This document shows positions 52,029 to 62,071 of a stretch of 64,000 nt of DNA, piece after piece (positions within the stretch are counted from its first letter, which is position 1; every line of letters starts with the position of its first letter). The position numbers and the translations under genes are program-made. Source of the stretch: Peptococcaceae bacterium (GTDB taxonomy: Bacteria > Bacillota > Peptococcia > DRI-13 > PHAD01); the NCBI GenBank assembly GCA_024655825.1, contig JANLFJ010000009.1, forward strand, positions 1 to 64,000. Reading direction: 5' to 3'. Under the pieces are notes generated by a model, which saw only the letters and a program-made list of their open reading frames with translations, did not search any database and was not told the origin of the DNA.

Positions 52029-53756
52029 ATGCTTAACTTTATCCAGAATATTATTAATGAGGATATGAAAACGAACAGGTACGGCGGTCGCGTCCATACC
52101 CGCTTTCCACCCGAACCAAACGGGTATCTTCATATAGGCCATGCCAAATCCATTTGCCTGAACTTTGGAATAGCTGCGGCGAACGGCGGGCTCTGCAACC
52201 TGCGCTTTGACGACACCAATCCCAGCAAGGAAGAGGTTGAGTATGTCGAGTCAATCAAGAGGGATGTCAGGTGGCTGGGCTTTGATTGGGGGGACAGGCT
52301 TTATTTCGCCTCGGATTATTTTGATCAGATGTACGAGTATGCCGTTCAACTGATCAAAAAGGGCAAGGCTTATGTTTGCGATTTAAGCCCCCGGGAAATA
52401 AAAGAATACCGGGGCACACTGACCGAACCCGGTAAAAATAGTCCCTATCGCGAGAGGACGGTTGAAGAAAACCTCGATCTGTTTGCCAGGATGAAAAAGG
52501 GGGAATTTCCAGAGGGTTCCCGTGTTTTGCGGGCTAAAATAGACATGGCTTCACCAAATCTCAACATGAGAGACCCCGTCCTTTACCGCATCATCAAGGC
52601 CTCCCACCACAGGACGGGTGATAAGTGGTGCATCTATCCCATGTACGATTATGCACACCCTATATCCGACTCCATAGAAGGAATAACCCATTCCATATGC
52701 ACGCTGGAGTTTGAGGACCACAGGCCGCTCTACGACTGGGTCCTTGATGCCCTGGAAATCCACCATCCCCAGCAGATTGAATTTGCCCGCTTAAACCTGA
52801 CCGGCACGGTGATGAGCAAAAGGAAATTACGGCAGCTGGTGGAGGAAGGTTACGTCGACGGCTGGGACGACCCGCGCATGCCCACCATTTCAGGGCTGCG
52901 CAGGCGCGGGTACACTCCCCAGGCCATCCGGGATTTCTGTGAGCGTATCGGGGTGGCCAGGAGCAACAGCCTGGTGGACAGATCGATTCTTGAACACTGC
53001 GTCCGGGAAGATCTGAATTGCCGGGCTCCCCGCGTCATGGCCGTGCTTCGCCCGCTCAAGCTGGTTATTGAAAACTATCCTGCAGGCCGGGTGGAATGGC
53101 TGGACGCGGAGAATAACCCGGAAAACCCGGCGATGGGCTTCCGGAAAATACCATTTACCTGCGAACTGTACATTGAACGGGAAGATTTCATGGAGAACGC
53201 TCCCCGGAAGTATTTCCGCCTGACTCCGGAGCAAGAGGTTCGCCTGAAACATGCCTATATCATCAAGTGCGAGAAGGTGATTAAAGACAGCAGGACCGGC
53301 GAGATTTTGGAGGTTCGCTGCACGTATGACCCGCAGTCAAAAAGCGGCTCTGACGGCAGCGGGCGTAAGGTAAAGGGTACGATCCACTGGGTTTCCGCCG
53401 CTTATGCGGTGCCGGCGGAAGTGCGCCTTTATGACAGCCTGCTTATGGATGACCAGGTCGAAGCGGAAAACGAGGAAGACGACGTTTCTGATTTTATTTC
53501 CAAACTGAACCCCAATTCCCTGGTCAGGCTGACTGGATGCCTGGTTGAACCGGGGCTTACCGGCGCTGAGCCCGGCGCGAGTTACCAGTTTTTGAGGCAG
53601 GGATATTTTTGCCGGGACACCGGCAGTCATCCAGGCGAGAAGCTGGTGTTCAACAGGATTGTATCGCTGCGTGACAGCTGGGCTAAGATTGAAAAGAGTT
53701 TTACCGGATCAAATCGAGAAAATGGTGAAGAATGCGCGCAGTCAGGCCCCAGATGA
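52029..53756 (+). CDS. glnS: glutaminyl-tRNA synthetase
   Basis: The 575-residue class I synthetase charges tRNA-Gln directly. [17 protein letters not shown] is the HIGH signature (35-38), [11 protein letters not shown] follows, and [10 protein letters not shown] is the KMSKS counterpart; the C-terminal anticodon-binding beta-barrels are present (FFRL-type segment [20 protein letters not shown]). Most Firmicutes lack GlnRS and make Gln-tRNA through GatCAB, so the gene may have been acquired. The last ~12 codons run into the convergent Nudix gene, a 56-nt overlap. TATAAT at ~51945 is a likely -10. Confidence 0.93.
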   Translation: MLNFIQNIINEDMKTNRYGGRVHTRFPPEPNGYLHIGHAKSICLNFGIAAANGGLCNLRFDDTNPSKEEVEYVESIKRDVRWLGFDWGDRLYFASDYFDQMYEYAVQLIKKGKAYVCDLSPREIKEYRGTLTEPGKNSPYRERTVEENLDLFARMKKGEFPEGSRVLRAKIDMASPNLNMRDPVLYRIIKASHHRTGDKWCIYPMYDYAHPISDSIEGITHSICTLEFEDHRPLYDWVLDALEIHHPQQIEFARLNLTGTVMSKRKLRQLVEEGYVDGWDDPRMPTISGLRRRGYTPQAIRDFCERIGVARSNSLVDRSILEHCVREDLNCRAPRVMAVLRPLKLVIENYPAGRVEWLDAENNPENPAMGFRKIPFTCELYIEREDFMENAPRKYFRLTPEQEVRLKHAYIIKCEKVIKDSRTGEILEVRCTYDPQSKSGSDGSGRKVKGTIHWVSAAYAVPAEVRLYDSLLMDDQVEAENEEDDVSDFISKLNPNSLVRLTGCLVEPGLTGAEPGASYQFLRQGYFCRDTGSHPGEKLVFNRIVSLRDSWAKIEKSFTGSNRENGEECAQSGPR

Positions 53757-54333
53757 TGTATTTTTCGTATTCGTAAAAATAGACGGGGTACTCGCCGGTT
53801 CTCCAGGGATAATTTTTCCCACCCGGTACCAGGTGATAAGGGAAATCCGCATCCAGTTCCATTCTGACACGCACCATTTTAACCAGGGGCTGCATTTTTA
53901 GGAGAGATTCAAGGGGAACAAAAAATATTTCCTCTACTTCCGCGGGATCGGGGCGCAGGACGGCATCCTTGTCGATAAAAGCGGCGTAAGGATGAATTTT
54001 AAGCTGGTGATGCGTCCAGAGAACGTCGAGGGCCCCTGCCGTCTTGATGCTTGTTTTCTTGATCCCCAGTTCTTCCGAGGCTTCCCTTATGGCAGTGTCG
54101 CGGGGGCTTTTGTCGCCGGGCTCTTTCTGGCCGCCGGGGAAGCATATTTCACCGGGCTGGCCTTTCAGGCTCTGCGAGCGCACTTCAAACAAAAGGGATA
54201 ATTCTCCCCGGTACATCATCAAGGGCAGCAGGACCGCGTATTCGGAATAACCCTGGTCGTCGAGCACACCCGGCTTTCTCAGCCGGAGCGCATTGATGAC
54301 GTTTTCAATTGAAGGGCTTTTTGAACCAGGCAA
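53701..54333 (-). CDS. Nudix hydrolase, CoA pyrophosphatase-like
   Basis: The 210-residue protein holds the Nudix box: [20 protein letters not shown] then [11 protein letters not shown], matching GX5EX7REUXEEXGU. The upstream [22 protein letters not shown] with its LLTxRS-like helper motif resembles CoA diphosphatases, which split CoA to phosphopantetheine and 3',5'-ADP. Other nucleoside diphosphate substrates remain possible. It converges on glnS and overlaps its 3' end by 56 nt, so the two messages are antisense to each other there. Confidence 0.85.
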   Translation of the reverse strand: MPGSKSPSIENVINALRLRKPGVLDDQGYSEYAVLLPLMMYRGELSLLFEVRSQSLKGQPGEICFPGGQKEPGDKSPRDTAIREASEELGIKKTSIKTAGALDVLWTHHQLKIHPYAAFIDKDAVLRPDPAEVEEIFFVPLESLLKMQPLVKMVRVRMELDADFPYHLVPGGKNYPWRTGEYPVYFYEYEKYIIWGLTARILHHFLDLIR

Positions 54334-54511
54334 GCGTTATTCATTCCTTTCCGTAATTCTATTCTATTATTCTACCAGAATATCACTGTTTGATCTCAGA
54401 AAGCATTCCACAACAGCAACTTTTTTTCAAGGTTTAATGAAAAAATAGGAATAAAATTTGATGAAATCAAGAATGCTAATGACTGAGTAAAACAGTGAAG
54501 GAGTTGATTAA

Positions 54512-54724
54512 ATGGATACCTTGGCGCTTGTCCTGGTTATTATCGGAGCTTTAAACTGGGGACTCATTGGTTTATTCAAGTTTGACCTGGTGGCAGCTAT
54601 TTTTGGAGGGCAAACCGCCCTCTTGAGCAGGATCGTTTATTCGCTGGTCGGGCTGGCCGGGCTGTATTCCATCACTTTTCTTACCGGGAACCGCCTGGGA
54701 GAACGGGTGCGCCGCAAGCAGTAA
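54512..54724 (+). CDS. DUF378 family membrane protein
   Basis: The 70-residue protein starts MDTLALVLVIIGALNWGLIG and has a second span LLSRIVYSLVGLAGLYSITF, with a basic tail RLGERVRRKQ. This is the DUF378 (YuzA-like) pattern, a two-span membrane protein without known function. AAGGAG stands 10 nt before the ATG. It is a single-gene unit ended by a very strong terminator. Confidence 0.85.
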   Translation: MDTLALVLVIIGALNWGLIGLFKFDLVAAIFGGQTALLSRIVYSLVGLAGLYSITFLTGNRLGERVRRKQ

Positions 54725-54764
54725 ACAGGAAGCCATTTCTTAAAACATACTCCCCAAACATGAA

Positions 54765-54820
54765 GAAATCGCAAATCGCCTGGTTGAATTGGCCTTGAGG
54801 TTTGCGATTTCTTTTTTTTT
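54765..54820 (+). terminator. strong terminator after the DUF378 gene
   Basis: GAAATCGCAAA (54765-54775) pairs exactly with TTTGCGATTTC (54801-54811), followed by nine T. Confidence 0.92.
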
Positions 54821-55000
54821 ATGGAAGAGCAATCCCAGCGGGGGTGGCCGGGATTGCATTATTTGGATTCAATTTGCGCCGATGGTCATGGCAGGAATTT
54901 TTCCGATTAACGCGTATAATAACAAGTGACAAGGGGAAGGCCCTGTTAAAGCGCCTGTCCGGCCCGGGAATATTGCGGGCCGGCGGAAGGAAGTGCTTTC

Positions 55001-55753
55001 ATGAGGCGTTGCAAGCAGGATACAATGTCATTGAGCGGGCACCTGGAAGAACTGCGCAGACGGTTGATTTTCTGCACGGTTGCCGTGCTGGGCGCCGCGG
55101 TGCTCGGGTTTGCCTTTGTGGATAAACTGCGTTGGATTTTGACCAGACCCGCCGGAAACCTGGAATTGGTTTTCATCTCGCCCCCGGAAGCCCTGATGGC
55201 CAATTTTCGTCTGGCGTTCATCGCCGGCTTAATTCTTGCCATGCCGTTTGTTCTCTACCAGTTCATGGCTTTTGTTCTGCCCGCGCTGTATAAACATGAA
55301 AAAAAAGTGATTATCCCTGTCGTTTTCATGATGGTGCTGTTTTTCTTCCTGGGGGCAGCGTTCGCTTATTTCATCGCCTTTCCCCTGACCATCCGCTTTT
55401 TGATGAAATTTTCATCGGACGCCGTTTCGCCCATGTTTACCATCTCCAAATACTTGACCTTCGCCACCACGTTTATCTTCGCCTTTGGCCTCGTATTTCA
55501 GATGCCGCTGGTCTTTTATGCCCTGGGCCGCCTCCGGGTGGTAAACGCCCGCTTTTTACGCACCTACAGGAAACATGCCCTGCTCCTGGTGCTGGTCATC
55601 TCCGCCCTGCTCACCCCGCCTGACGTCTTGTCCCAGCTGATGATGGCCGTACCGCTGATGCTGCTCTACGAGCTGGGGATAATGCTGGTTGTGTTAAGCC
55701 AGGGAAAAGCAGAAAGAGGACAAAAGGAGCGGAATAATCGCCTGATGTCATAA
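55001..55753 (+). CDS. tatC: twin-arginine translocase subunit TatC
   Basis: The 250-residue protein has the TatC opening MSLSGHLEELRRRLIFC, which with the cytoplasmic loops binds twin-arginine signals, six membrane spans, and the conserved loops LYQFMAFVLPALYKHEKK and LTPPDVLSQLMMAVPLMLLYELG. TatC is the receptor for folded export substrates together with TatA. No tatA gene is in this window, so it must lie elsewhere. An in-frame ATG at MSLSGHL (nine codons in) is an alternative start. GGAAGG-type sequence precedes the chosen ATG. Confidence 0.93.
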   Translation: MRRCKQDTMSLSGHLEELRRRLIFCTVAVLGAAVLGFAFVDKLRWILTRPAGNLELVFISPPEALMANFRLAFIAGLILAMPFVLYQFMAFVLPALYKHEKKVIIPVVFMMVLFFFLGAAFAYFIAFPLTIRFLMKFSSDAVSPMFTISKYLTFATTFIFAFGLVFQMPLVFYALGRLRVVNARFLRTYRKHALLLVLVISALLTPPDVLSQLMMAVPLMLLYELGIMLVVLSQGKAERGQKERNNRLMS

Positions 55754-55827
55754 AGCGTCCGTTTTCTCAAAGGTGATGGAATAAATTGCCTGCAAGGCGC
55801 AAATATTGTTACGAGGAGTGAAAAGAA

Positions 55828-56469
55828 ATGCAAACACCTAAACAATGGTATTGCGAAACCGTGGGGCAGAAAGTGGTGGAAGCGCTCCGCAAAAACAATT
55901 TCAATGCCGACTATGCGGCCACGAAAGAAGAAGCCAGGCAGAAAGTGCTCTCCCTGGTAGGCGACAGCCGCAGCATTGGCATCGGCGGTTCCGTAACCAT
56001 CAAAGAGCTGGGGGTGATCGAGCAGCTGGCAAAAGAAGGGAAAGAAATCCTGGACCACACTCTCCCGAATCTAAAACCGGAAGAAAGCCTGGCCATCCGT
56101 CATAAACAGCTGACCTGCGACTGCTTTCTTTGCAGCACCAATGCCGTAACCCTGGACGGCCAGCTGGTCAATGTGGACGGCACGGGAAACCGCGTCGGGG
56201 CGATGGGATTTGGGCCGGGGAAGGTGATCGTTGTGGCCGGGATCAATAAAGCGGTCAAAGACCTCCAGGCCGCCCTGGAAAGAATCGAAACCCGGGCCGC
56301 GCCGCTGAACAATAAACGGTTAAACAGGCCCAACCCCTGCACGCAGAGCGGCGTTTGCCTGGACTGCGCCAGCAGCACCCGCATCTGCAACATTACGACG
56401 ATAATAAGAAGAAAGCCGCCCTTGACGAATATCAACGTGATTGTTGTCGGGGAAGAGCTCGGATATTAG
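55828..56469 (+). CDS. LUD domain (lactate utilisation-like) protein
   Basis: The 213-residue protein has the LUD/DUF162 pattern: IGIGGSVTIKELGVIEQL, TCDCFLCSTNAVTLDGQLVNVDGTGNRVGAMGFGPGKVIVVAG, with the C-terminal NPCTQSGVCLDCASSTRICN, a Cys-rich group. LutC-type proteins aid lactate oxidation, but this single-domain family also occurs without lut partners, as here. The Cys cluster could bind a metal or an iron-sulfur centre. GAGGAG stands 9 nt before the ATG. It lies between tatC and the BCAA operon. Confidence 0.82.
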   Translation: MQTPKQWYCETVGQKVVEALRKNNFNADYAATKEEARQKVLSLVGDSRSIGIGGSVTIKELGVIEQLAKEGKEILDHTLPNLKPEESLAIRHKQLTCDCFLCSTNAVTLDGQLVNVDGTGNRVGAMGFGPGKVIVVAGINKAVKDLQAALERIETRAAPLNNKRLNRPNPCTQSGVCLDCASSTRICNITTIIRRKPPLTNINVIVVGEELGY

Positions 56470-56484
56470 CGGGAATAATGACCA

Positions 56485-56510
56485 ATTCGAAAAAAACATT
56501 CGAAAAAAAG
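56485..56510. repeat. 13-bp tandem repeat upstream of the ilvD promoter
   Basis: ATTCGAAAAAAA plus one base occurs twice in tandem, ending 3 nt before the -35 TTGACA. The A-tracts are 13 bp apart, as would suit an UP element. Confidence 0.75.
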
Positions 56511-56513
56511 TTG

Positions 56514-56543
56514 TTGACAATGGAAGCTTGCCCGTACTATACT
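56514..56543 (+). promoter_or_regulatory. sigma-A promoter of the ilv-leu operon
   Basis: TTGACA (56514-56519), an 18-bp spacer and TATACT (56538-56543) stand about 45 nt before the T-box. Confidence 0.85.
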
Positions 56544-56588
56544 TATAAATAACATTTATCTTTTGGAAATTGAATGTTTTCAAGGTAA

Positions 56589-56850
56589 AGGCGATGAAGG
56601 GAAGCTGTTATAGGAGAAAGTACGTCCCAGAGAGCCGGGGTGCTGGAAACCGGCACGTATGATATAACAACCTCGTCCCCTGGAGCCGTTTGCTCGAAAC
56701 ATCGCCAGTAGGGCAAGCCGGCGGCAGCCGTTAAGATGCGCGAATGAAGGTGACTTCCTTAGATGATATGGAGGTAAATGGGGTGGTACCGCGAGATTCC
56801 TCTCGTCCCTAACAGCCGTAAGGCTTAAGGGGTGAGGGGTTTTTTATTTA
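56589..56850 (+). promoter_or_regulatory. T-box leader of the ilv-leu operon, Leu (CUC) specifier
   Basis: The basal helix GGCGATG/CATCGCC (56590-56596 with 56700-56706), AGTA-like loop E, apical GGTGCTGGAAACCGGC and specifier CUC followed by G (56672-56674) are present. GGGTGGTACCGCGAG at 56781 is the T-box core, and the terminator ends in a T-run near 56840. Uncharged tRNA-Leu would permit readthrough. Confidence 0.92.
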
Positions 56851-56891
56851 AACAAAAATATTAAACCGTCATTTTTTATAAAACGATTGAA

Positions 56892-57062
56892 GTGTACCTA
56901 GGGTTCCAGCCGCCTGTTGGTTGGCCGGATGCTGCCGGCTGAAACGCGGTGATTGCGACCGAGCGGTACAGACAGATTTATTGAGAATCTGCTACACCGT
57001 GAGGATAAAAGACTCGAGCGGCAAGTTCTAATCGCCTGAACATGCTCGCTCGGATTTTTATA
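56892..57062 (+). promoter_or_regulatory. ykkC-class riboswitch, probably ppGpp type
   Basis: GTGTACCTAGGGTTCCAGC, GACCGAGCGGTACA and GAGGATAAAAGACTCGAG match the conserved blocks of the ykkC class, in order and spacing. A helix with GCTCGCTCGG and then ATTTTTAT gives a terminator that can compete with CCGAGCG of the aptamer. Position before ilvD, behind a Leu T-box, favours the ppGpp subtype (2a) over guanidine or PRPP; that is inference from context. Confidence 0.8.
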
Positions 57063-57115
57063 ATCATTCGTCACCGCAGGTATTATTTCCAAAAATAAAC
57101 ACGGAGGGATCGAAA

Positions 57116-58780
57116 ATGAAAAGCAGTTTAATCAAAGACGGGCCGACGAAAGCTCCTCACCGCTCTTTGTTGAAAGCGCTGGGCGTCACCGACGCCGAGA
57201 TGAAGAGACCGTTTGTCGGCATTGTTAACTCTCACAACGAATTTATTCCCGGGCACCAGCACCTGCGGGAAATCGGCGAGAACGTCAAAGCGGGAGTTCG
57301 TTACGGCGGGGGTGTCCCCTTCGAGTTTTCCACAATTGGGGTCTGTGACGGGATTGCCATGAACCACCTGGGCATGAAGTATTCCCTGGCCAGCAGGGAA
57401 CTTATCGCGGATTCCGTGGAAACCATGATCATGGCGCACCCCATGGATGCTCTTGTTTTTGTCACCAACTGCGACAAAATTGTGCCGGGGATGATGATGG
57501 CGGCTGCCCGGTTGAATATCCCCAGCATTTTTATCAGCGGCGGGCCCATGCAGGCCGGCTGGTATAAAGGCGAACGAATAGCCTTGAGCAATCTTTTTGA
57601 AGCGGTGGGCAGGCACAGCCAGGGCAAAATGAGCGATGAGGAACTGGCGGAAATGGAAACGGCGGCTTGTCCAGGATGCGGCTCATGCGCCGGCATGTAC
57701 ACCGCCAATTCCATGAACTGCCTGACGGAAGCGCTGGGCATGGCCCTGCCCGGCAACGGGACGATCCCGGCCGTCCGTGCAGCCAGGCGCCGCCTGGCCA
57801 AAATGACCGGGGAAAGGATCATGGAACTTTTAAAAATGAACTTAAGGCCGAGGGACATTCTGACAGAGGCTGCTTTTGTGAACGCCATGCGAACCGATAT
57901 GGCCCTGGGCTGTTCCACTAACACGGTCTTGCACCTGACGGCGATTGCCCATGAAGCGGGCGTTAAGCTTGACCTGGATATGATTGACAAGATCAGCCGC
58001 AGCACGCCGCAGCTGTGCAAATTGAGCCCCGCAGGACCCACTTTTATCGAGGACCTGGATTCGGAGGGCGGGATTATGGCCGTGATGAAGGAATTGTCAA
58101 AAGCCGGCCTTATCGATACGGGAGTGAAGACAACAGCCGGCGCGAACCTCGAGGAAATCCTGCAAAAGGCGCAGCCGGCCAGGGGAGAGGTCATCAGGAC
58201 CCTGGATAACCCGTTCCGCAAGGATGGCGGGATAGCTGTCCTCAAAGGCAACCTGGCCCCTGAAGGGGCTGTTGTCAAGCAGGGAGCCGTGGCGGAGAAC
58301 ATGATGGTCCACCGGGGACCGGCCAGGGTTTACGACAGCGAGGAGGAGGCCACCGCCGCTATCCTGGGAGGATCTATCAAAAAGGGAGACGTGGTGGTGA
58401 TACGCTATGAGGGGCCCAGGGGTGGGCCGGGGATGAGAGAGATGCTTACTCCCACCTCCGCGCTGGCGGGTATGGGACTGGATTCTTGCGTAGCCTTTAT
58501 CACAGACGGCAGGTTCTCCGGGGCCACCAGGGGAGCCTCCATCGGCCACGTGTCGCCTGAAGCGGCGGCAGGGGGGGTGATTGCCCTGATTAAAGAGGGC
58601 GACATAATTAGTATTGACATACCCAACCGGAGTCTGGAGCTTTTAGTGGATAGCGGAGAGATTGAACAGCGTAAAAAAGCCTGGGCCGGTCCACCTGACA
58701 GGGGTTTGCAGGGATATTTGAAGCGCTACGCAAATAAAGTTACTTCTGCCGCCCAGGGAGCTGTCTTCTTTCCGGAATAA
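57116..58780 (+). CDS. ilvD: dihydroxy-acid dehydratase
   Basis: The 554-residue iron-sulfur enzyme makes 2-oxo acids for valine, leucine and isoleucine. Cluster cysteines lie in [20 protein letters not shown] and [19 protein letters not shown]; the C-terminal [21 protein letters not shown] segment is conserved. CGGAGG stands 9 nt before the ATG. It is the first gene after the T-box and riboswitch and is separated from ilvB by 31 nt. Length matches the usual ~555 residues. The oxygen-sensitive cluster suits an anaerobe. Confidence 0.95.
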   Translation: MKSSLIKDGPTKAPHRSLLKALGVTDAEMKRPFVGIVNSHNEFIPGHQHLREIGENVKAGVRYGGGVPFEFSTIGVCDGIAMNHLGMKYSLASRELIADSVETMIMAHPMDALVFVTNCDKIVPGMMMAAARLNIPSIFISGGPMQAGWYKGERIALSNLFEAVGRHSQGKMSDEELAEMETAACPGCGSCAGMYTANSMNCLTEALGMALPGNGTIPAVRAARRRLAKMTGERIMELLKMNLRPRDILTEAAFVNAMRTDMALGCSTNTVLHLTAIAHEAGVKLDLDMIDKISRSTPQLCKLSPAGPTFIEDLDSEGGIMAVMKELSKAGLIDTGVKTTAGANLEEILQKAQPARGEVIRTLDNPFRKDGGIAVLKGNLAPEGAVVKQGAVAENMMVHRGPARVYDSEEEATAAILGGSIKKGDVVVIRYEGPRGGPGMREMLTPTSALAGMGLDSCVAFITDGRFSGATRGASIGHVSPEAAAGGVIALIKEGDIISIDIPNRSLELLVDSGEIEQRKKAWAGPPDRGLQGYLKRYANKVTSAAQGAVFFPE

Positions 58781-58811
58781 ATTGTAAATATTCCGGAGGT
58801 GTTGTATTGAC

Positions 58812-60515
58812 ATGAATGGCGCAGAATACCTGGTCAAATTTTTTGAAAACAAAAATGTCGACATAATCTTTGGTTATCCCGGCGGTAAGGTGATTTTCCT
58901 CTATGATGTGCTGGCCCGCTCTTCCATCAAGCACATTCTGACCCGTCACGAACAGGGAGCCGTGCATGCCGCCGACGGCTACGCCCGTGTTACCGGCAGG
59001 CCGGGAGTGTGCTTTGCCACTTCGGGTCCCGGGGCCACCAATCTGGTGACGGGGATTGCCAATGCTTACCTGGATTCGGTTCCCCTGATCGCCGTTACAG
59101 GCCAGGTGGGGCTTTCCGATATTGGAAGGGACTCTTTCCAGGAAGCGGATATAATCGGGATTACGATGCCCATTACCAAACACAGCTATATGGTGAAAGA
59201 ACTGGAAAAACTGCCGGCCGTAATGGAAGAAGCCTGGAACGTGGCCACTACGGGCCGGCCCGGGCCGGTGCTGGTGGATATACCAAGCGACATTTTTTCA
59301 GGGTCTGTTGATTTTTCGACCGTGCAAAAGAAAATTGCGACAAGAAAGGTCCCGTTGAAAAACGGCCTGGATGAGCAGCTGCAAAAAGTGGTGGATGCGC
59401 TGAAAAATTCAAAGAGACCGCTTTTGCTGGCCGGCGGCGGCATCATCGCCAGCCAGGCCTGGGACCAGTTGAAGGACCTGAAAGACTATCTCCAAATCCC
59501 GGTGGTCACCACTCTAATGGGCAAGGGAGCCATACCGGAAAAGGAGGAAGGGGTCCTGGGGATGGTTGGAATGCACGGGAAACCTTTTGCCAACCTGGCC
59601 CTCAGTTCCTGCGACCTGCTTTTGGGTATTGGGGCCCGTTTTAGTGACCGGATAACCGGTAAACCTGAAAAATTCTTGCCGGATACCGTTATTGTCCATG
59701 TGGACATTGATCCTGCCGAGCTCTGCAAGAATGTGAGAACTGAAATCCCGGTCGTTTGCGATGCCGGAAAATTTTTAACGGAGCTTTTAGGAAGACTGAA
59801 GAAAGAAAAAGTCCGCCTGCGGCTGAACGAATGGCATAGACAGATTGCTGAATGGAGGCAGAAGTACCCGCTCACTTATGAAAAAAACGGTTCTTTGAAA
59901 CCCCAGTCGATAATTGAGGAAGTCGCCCGCATCGTCGGCGACAGGGCCATCGTGGTCACCGACGTGGGTCAACACCAGATGTTTGTGGCCCAGTATTATC
60001 CGATCGGCGGGATCAGAAACTTCGTTTCTTCAGGCGGTCTTGGAACGATGGGCTTCGGACTGCCTGCCGCGATAGGGGCCGCTTTTGGACGGCCGGGGGA
60101 GATTGTGCTCCTGTTTAGCGGCGACGGAAGCATCCAGATGAATATTCAGGAGCTTGCAACTCTCGCCCAGCACCAACTGCCGGTAAAGATCTTTATCATG
60201 AACAACTCGTGTCTCGGCATGGTCCGCCAGTGGCAGGAGCTGTTCTTCGGCAAGCGCTACGCGCACACCATTTTTACCAGCAACCCTGATTTTGTCGGCC
60301 TGGCCGGGGCGTACGGCATAAAAGCCCTGAGAATCAGCAGGCCTGAGGAAATAAAGGGCGCGGTTATCCAGGCCGTTCGCACTCCCGGCCCGGTGCTGGT
60401 TGAATGTGCCGTGGACCAGGAAGAAAATGTTTTTCCGATAATTCCACCTGGGGGGAGCCCCCATGAGATGCTTGGGAGGTGGCAGGGTGAGACACACGTT
60501 AGCCGTATTGGTTGA
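58812..60515 (+). CDS. ilvB: acetolactate synthase large subunit, first copy
   Basis: The 567-residue TDP enzyme condenses two pyruvates, or pyruvate with 2-oxobutyrate. The TDP Glu is in RHEQGAVHAADGYAR, and the binding motif runs from GDGSIQMNIQELATLAQ to MNN. MVRQWQELFFGKRYAHTI keeps the Trp of the classic active site. ilvN overlaps its end, so this is the copy paired with the regulatory subunit. A second large subunit follows ilvC. GGAGGTG is 12-13 nt before the ATG. Confidence 0.95.
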   Translation: MNGAEYLVKFFENKNVDIIFGYPGGKVIFLYDVLARSSIKHILTRHEQGAVHAADGYARVTGRPGVCFATSGPGATNLVTGIANAYLDSVPLIAVTGQVGLSDIGRDSFQEADIIGITMPITKHSYMVKELEKLPAVMEEAWNVATTGRPGPVLVDIPSDIFSGSVDFSTVQKKIATRKVPLKNGLDEQLQKVVDALKNSKRPLLLAGGGIIASQAWDQLKDLKDYLQIPVVTTLMGKGAIPEKEEGVLGMVGMHGKPFANLALSSCDLLLGIGARFSDRITGKPEKFLPDTVIVHVDIDPAELCKNVRTEIPVVCDAGKFLTELLGRLKKEKVRLRLNEWHRQIAEWRQKYPLTYEKNGSLKPQSIIEEVARIVGDRAIVVTDVGQHQMFVAQYYPIGGIRNFVSSGGLGTMGFGLPAAIGAAFGRPGEIVLLFSGDGSIQMNIQELATLAQHQLPVKIFIMNNSCLGMVRQWQELFFGKRYAHTIFTSNPDFVGLAGAYGIKALRISRPEEIKGAVIQAVRTPGPVLVECAVDQEENVFPIIPPGGSPHEMLGRWQGETHVSRIG

Positions 60516-60966
60516 GAACCAGCCCGGGGTTTTGTCGCACGTGGCCGGGCTGTTTTCCCGCCGCGGTTACAACATAGAGAGCCTCGCGGTGGGACAGACG
60601 GAAGACCCGAGCGTTTCCCGGATAACACTGGTGGTGGAGGGAGACGAAAAGGTGATCGAGCAGGTCAGCAAACAGTTGAACAAGCAGGTGGAGGTTATCA
60701 AGGTCAATGACATTACGAACGAGGAAACCGTCGACAGGCAGCTGCTTTTGCTGAAAGTGGCGGCAGATACGGCCGTTCGCCAGGAAATCATGCAGATAGT
60801 GGAGATTTTCAGGTGCCGTATCGTGGATATTGGACGCCGTTCCCTGATCGTGGAGGCCACCGGCGACGAGGAAAAAATCGAAGCCATTATCAAATCGCTG
60901 CGGCCGTTCGGTATCCAGGAGCTGGTACGCACAGGGAAAGTGGCGATGGTCAGGGGTGCGAAGTGA
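60487..60966 (+). CDS. ilvN: acetolactate synthase small (regulatory) subunit
   Basis: The 159-residue subunit binds valine for feedback control and raises the activity of IlvB. It begins with an ACT domain (TLAVLVENQPGVLSHVAGLF, then SRRGYNIESLAVGQTEDPSVSR-like segments) and has a second C-terminal domain from about residue 85. The GTG at 60487 has GGAGG about 8 nt upstream and overlaps ilvB by 29 nt, so translation is coupled. The upstream open frame adds eight unrelated residues. Confidence 0.94.
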   Translation: MRHTLAVLVENQPGVLSHVAGLFSRRGYNIESLAVGQTEDPSVSRITLVVEGDEKVIEQVSKQLNKQVEVIKVNDITNEETVDRQLLLLKVAADTAVRQEIMQIVEIFRCRIVDIGRRSLIVEATGDEEKIEAIIKSLRPFGIQELVRTGKVAMVRGAK

Positions 60967-61050
60967 CTGTATACCCCGCGCCCCGTACCCTTTACCTGAA
61001 CATAGAAGAAGTAAATTTCATTTTTAAATTAAGGGAGGAAATGAATCGTT

Positions 61051-62049
61051 ATGGCCAAGATGTTTTATGATCAGGATGCAAACTTGAGTTATCTTGAGGG
61101 GAAGAAGGTGGCCGTAATAGGTTACGGCAGCCAGGGCCACGCGCAGGCCCAGAATTTAAAGGACAGCGGCGTTGACGTAATCGTCGGATTGCGCAAGGGG
61201 AGTTCATCCTGGGCCAAGGCGGAGGCTGACGGGATCGGGGTTTACACGGTGGCGGAGGCTGCCGAAAAGGCCGACATCATTCAAATACTGCTGCCGGACG
61301 AAAAGCACCCTGAGGTATACAACAACGAGATATTGCCGGGCTTGAAGCCGGGTAAAGCCCTGGTTTTTTCGCACGGGTTCAACATCCACTTCGGCACGAT
61401 TAAGCCGCCTGGCGACATCGATGTCTTTATGGTTGCGCCCAAGGGACCCGGGCACCTGGTGAGGAGGCTGTACAAAGAAGGAATCGGCATCCCCGGCCTG
61501 GTGGCCGTGCACCAGGACGCCACCGGCAAGGCGATGGACCTGGCCCTTGCCTACGCCAAGGGGATTGGCTGCACAAGGGCGGGGACACTGCTCACCACCT
61601 TCAAGGAAGAGACCGAGACCGATTTGTTCGGGGAACAGTGCGTGTTGTGCGGCGGCCTGACCGAGCTGATCAGGGCCGGGTTCGATACCCTGGTGGAAGC
61701 CGGTTACCAGCCGGAGTCCGCTTACTTTGAGGTTTGCCATGAATTGAAACTCATCATTGACCTGATTTACGAGGGCGGCATCGCCGGCATGCGGTATTCC
61801 ATCAGCGATACGGCGGAGTACGGGGACATGATGATTGGACCGCGGATAATCACCGAGGAGACAAGAAAGGAAATGAAGAAGGTGTTAAAAGAAATCCAGA
61901 ACGGTTCCTTTGCTAAGGAGTGGATCCTGGAAAACCAGGCCGGCAGGCCCCGTTTCAATGCTCAAAAAAGAATTGATGAACAACACCTGGTGGAGATTGT
62001 GGGGAAAGAACTGAGAAGCCATATGCCTTGGCTGAAAAAGATAAAATAA
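61051..62049 (+). CDS. ilvC: ketol-acid reductoisomerase
   Basis: The 332-residue class I enzyme isomerises and reduces acetolactate with NADPH and magnesium. The Rossmann loop [16 protein letters not shown], the cofactor loop [16 protein letters not shown] (whose Arg and Ser residues suit NADPH), [14 protein letters not shown] and the metal-binding [16 protein letters not shown] and ISDTAEYGD are seen. GGGAGG is 12 nt before the ATG, farther than usual. It stands between ilvN and the second ilvB. Confidence 0.96.
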   Translation: MAKMFYDQDANLSYLEGKKVAVIGYGSQGHAQAQNLKDSGVDVIVGLRKGSSSWAKAEADGIGVYTVAEAAEKADIIQILLPDEKHPEVYNNEILPGLKPGKALVFSHGFNIHFGTIKPPGDIDVFMVAPKGPGHLVRRLYKEGIGIPGLVAVHQDATGKAMDLALAYAKGIGCTRAGTLLTTFKEETETDLFGEQCVLCGGLTELIRAGFDTLVEAGYQPESAYFEVCHELKLIIDLIYEGGIAGMRYSISDTAEYGDMMIGPRIITEETRKEMKKVLKEIQNGSFAKEWILENQAGRPRFNAQKRIDEQHLVEIVGKELRSHMPWLKKIK

Positions 62050-62071
62050 CGGTTTTTGGAGGTGTTAATAT

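Noticed and set aside
56892-57062. SAM, TPP or lysine riboswitch before ilvD
   Set aside because: The conserved blocks fit the ykkC class and lack the signature sequences of those aptamers.
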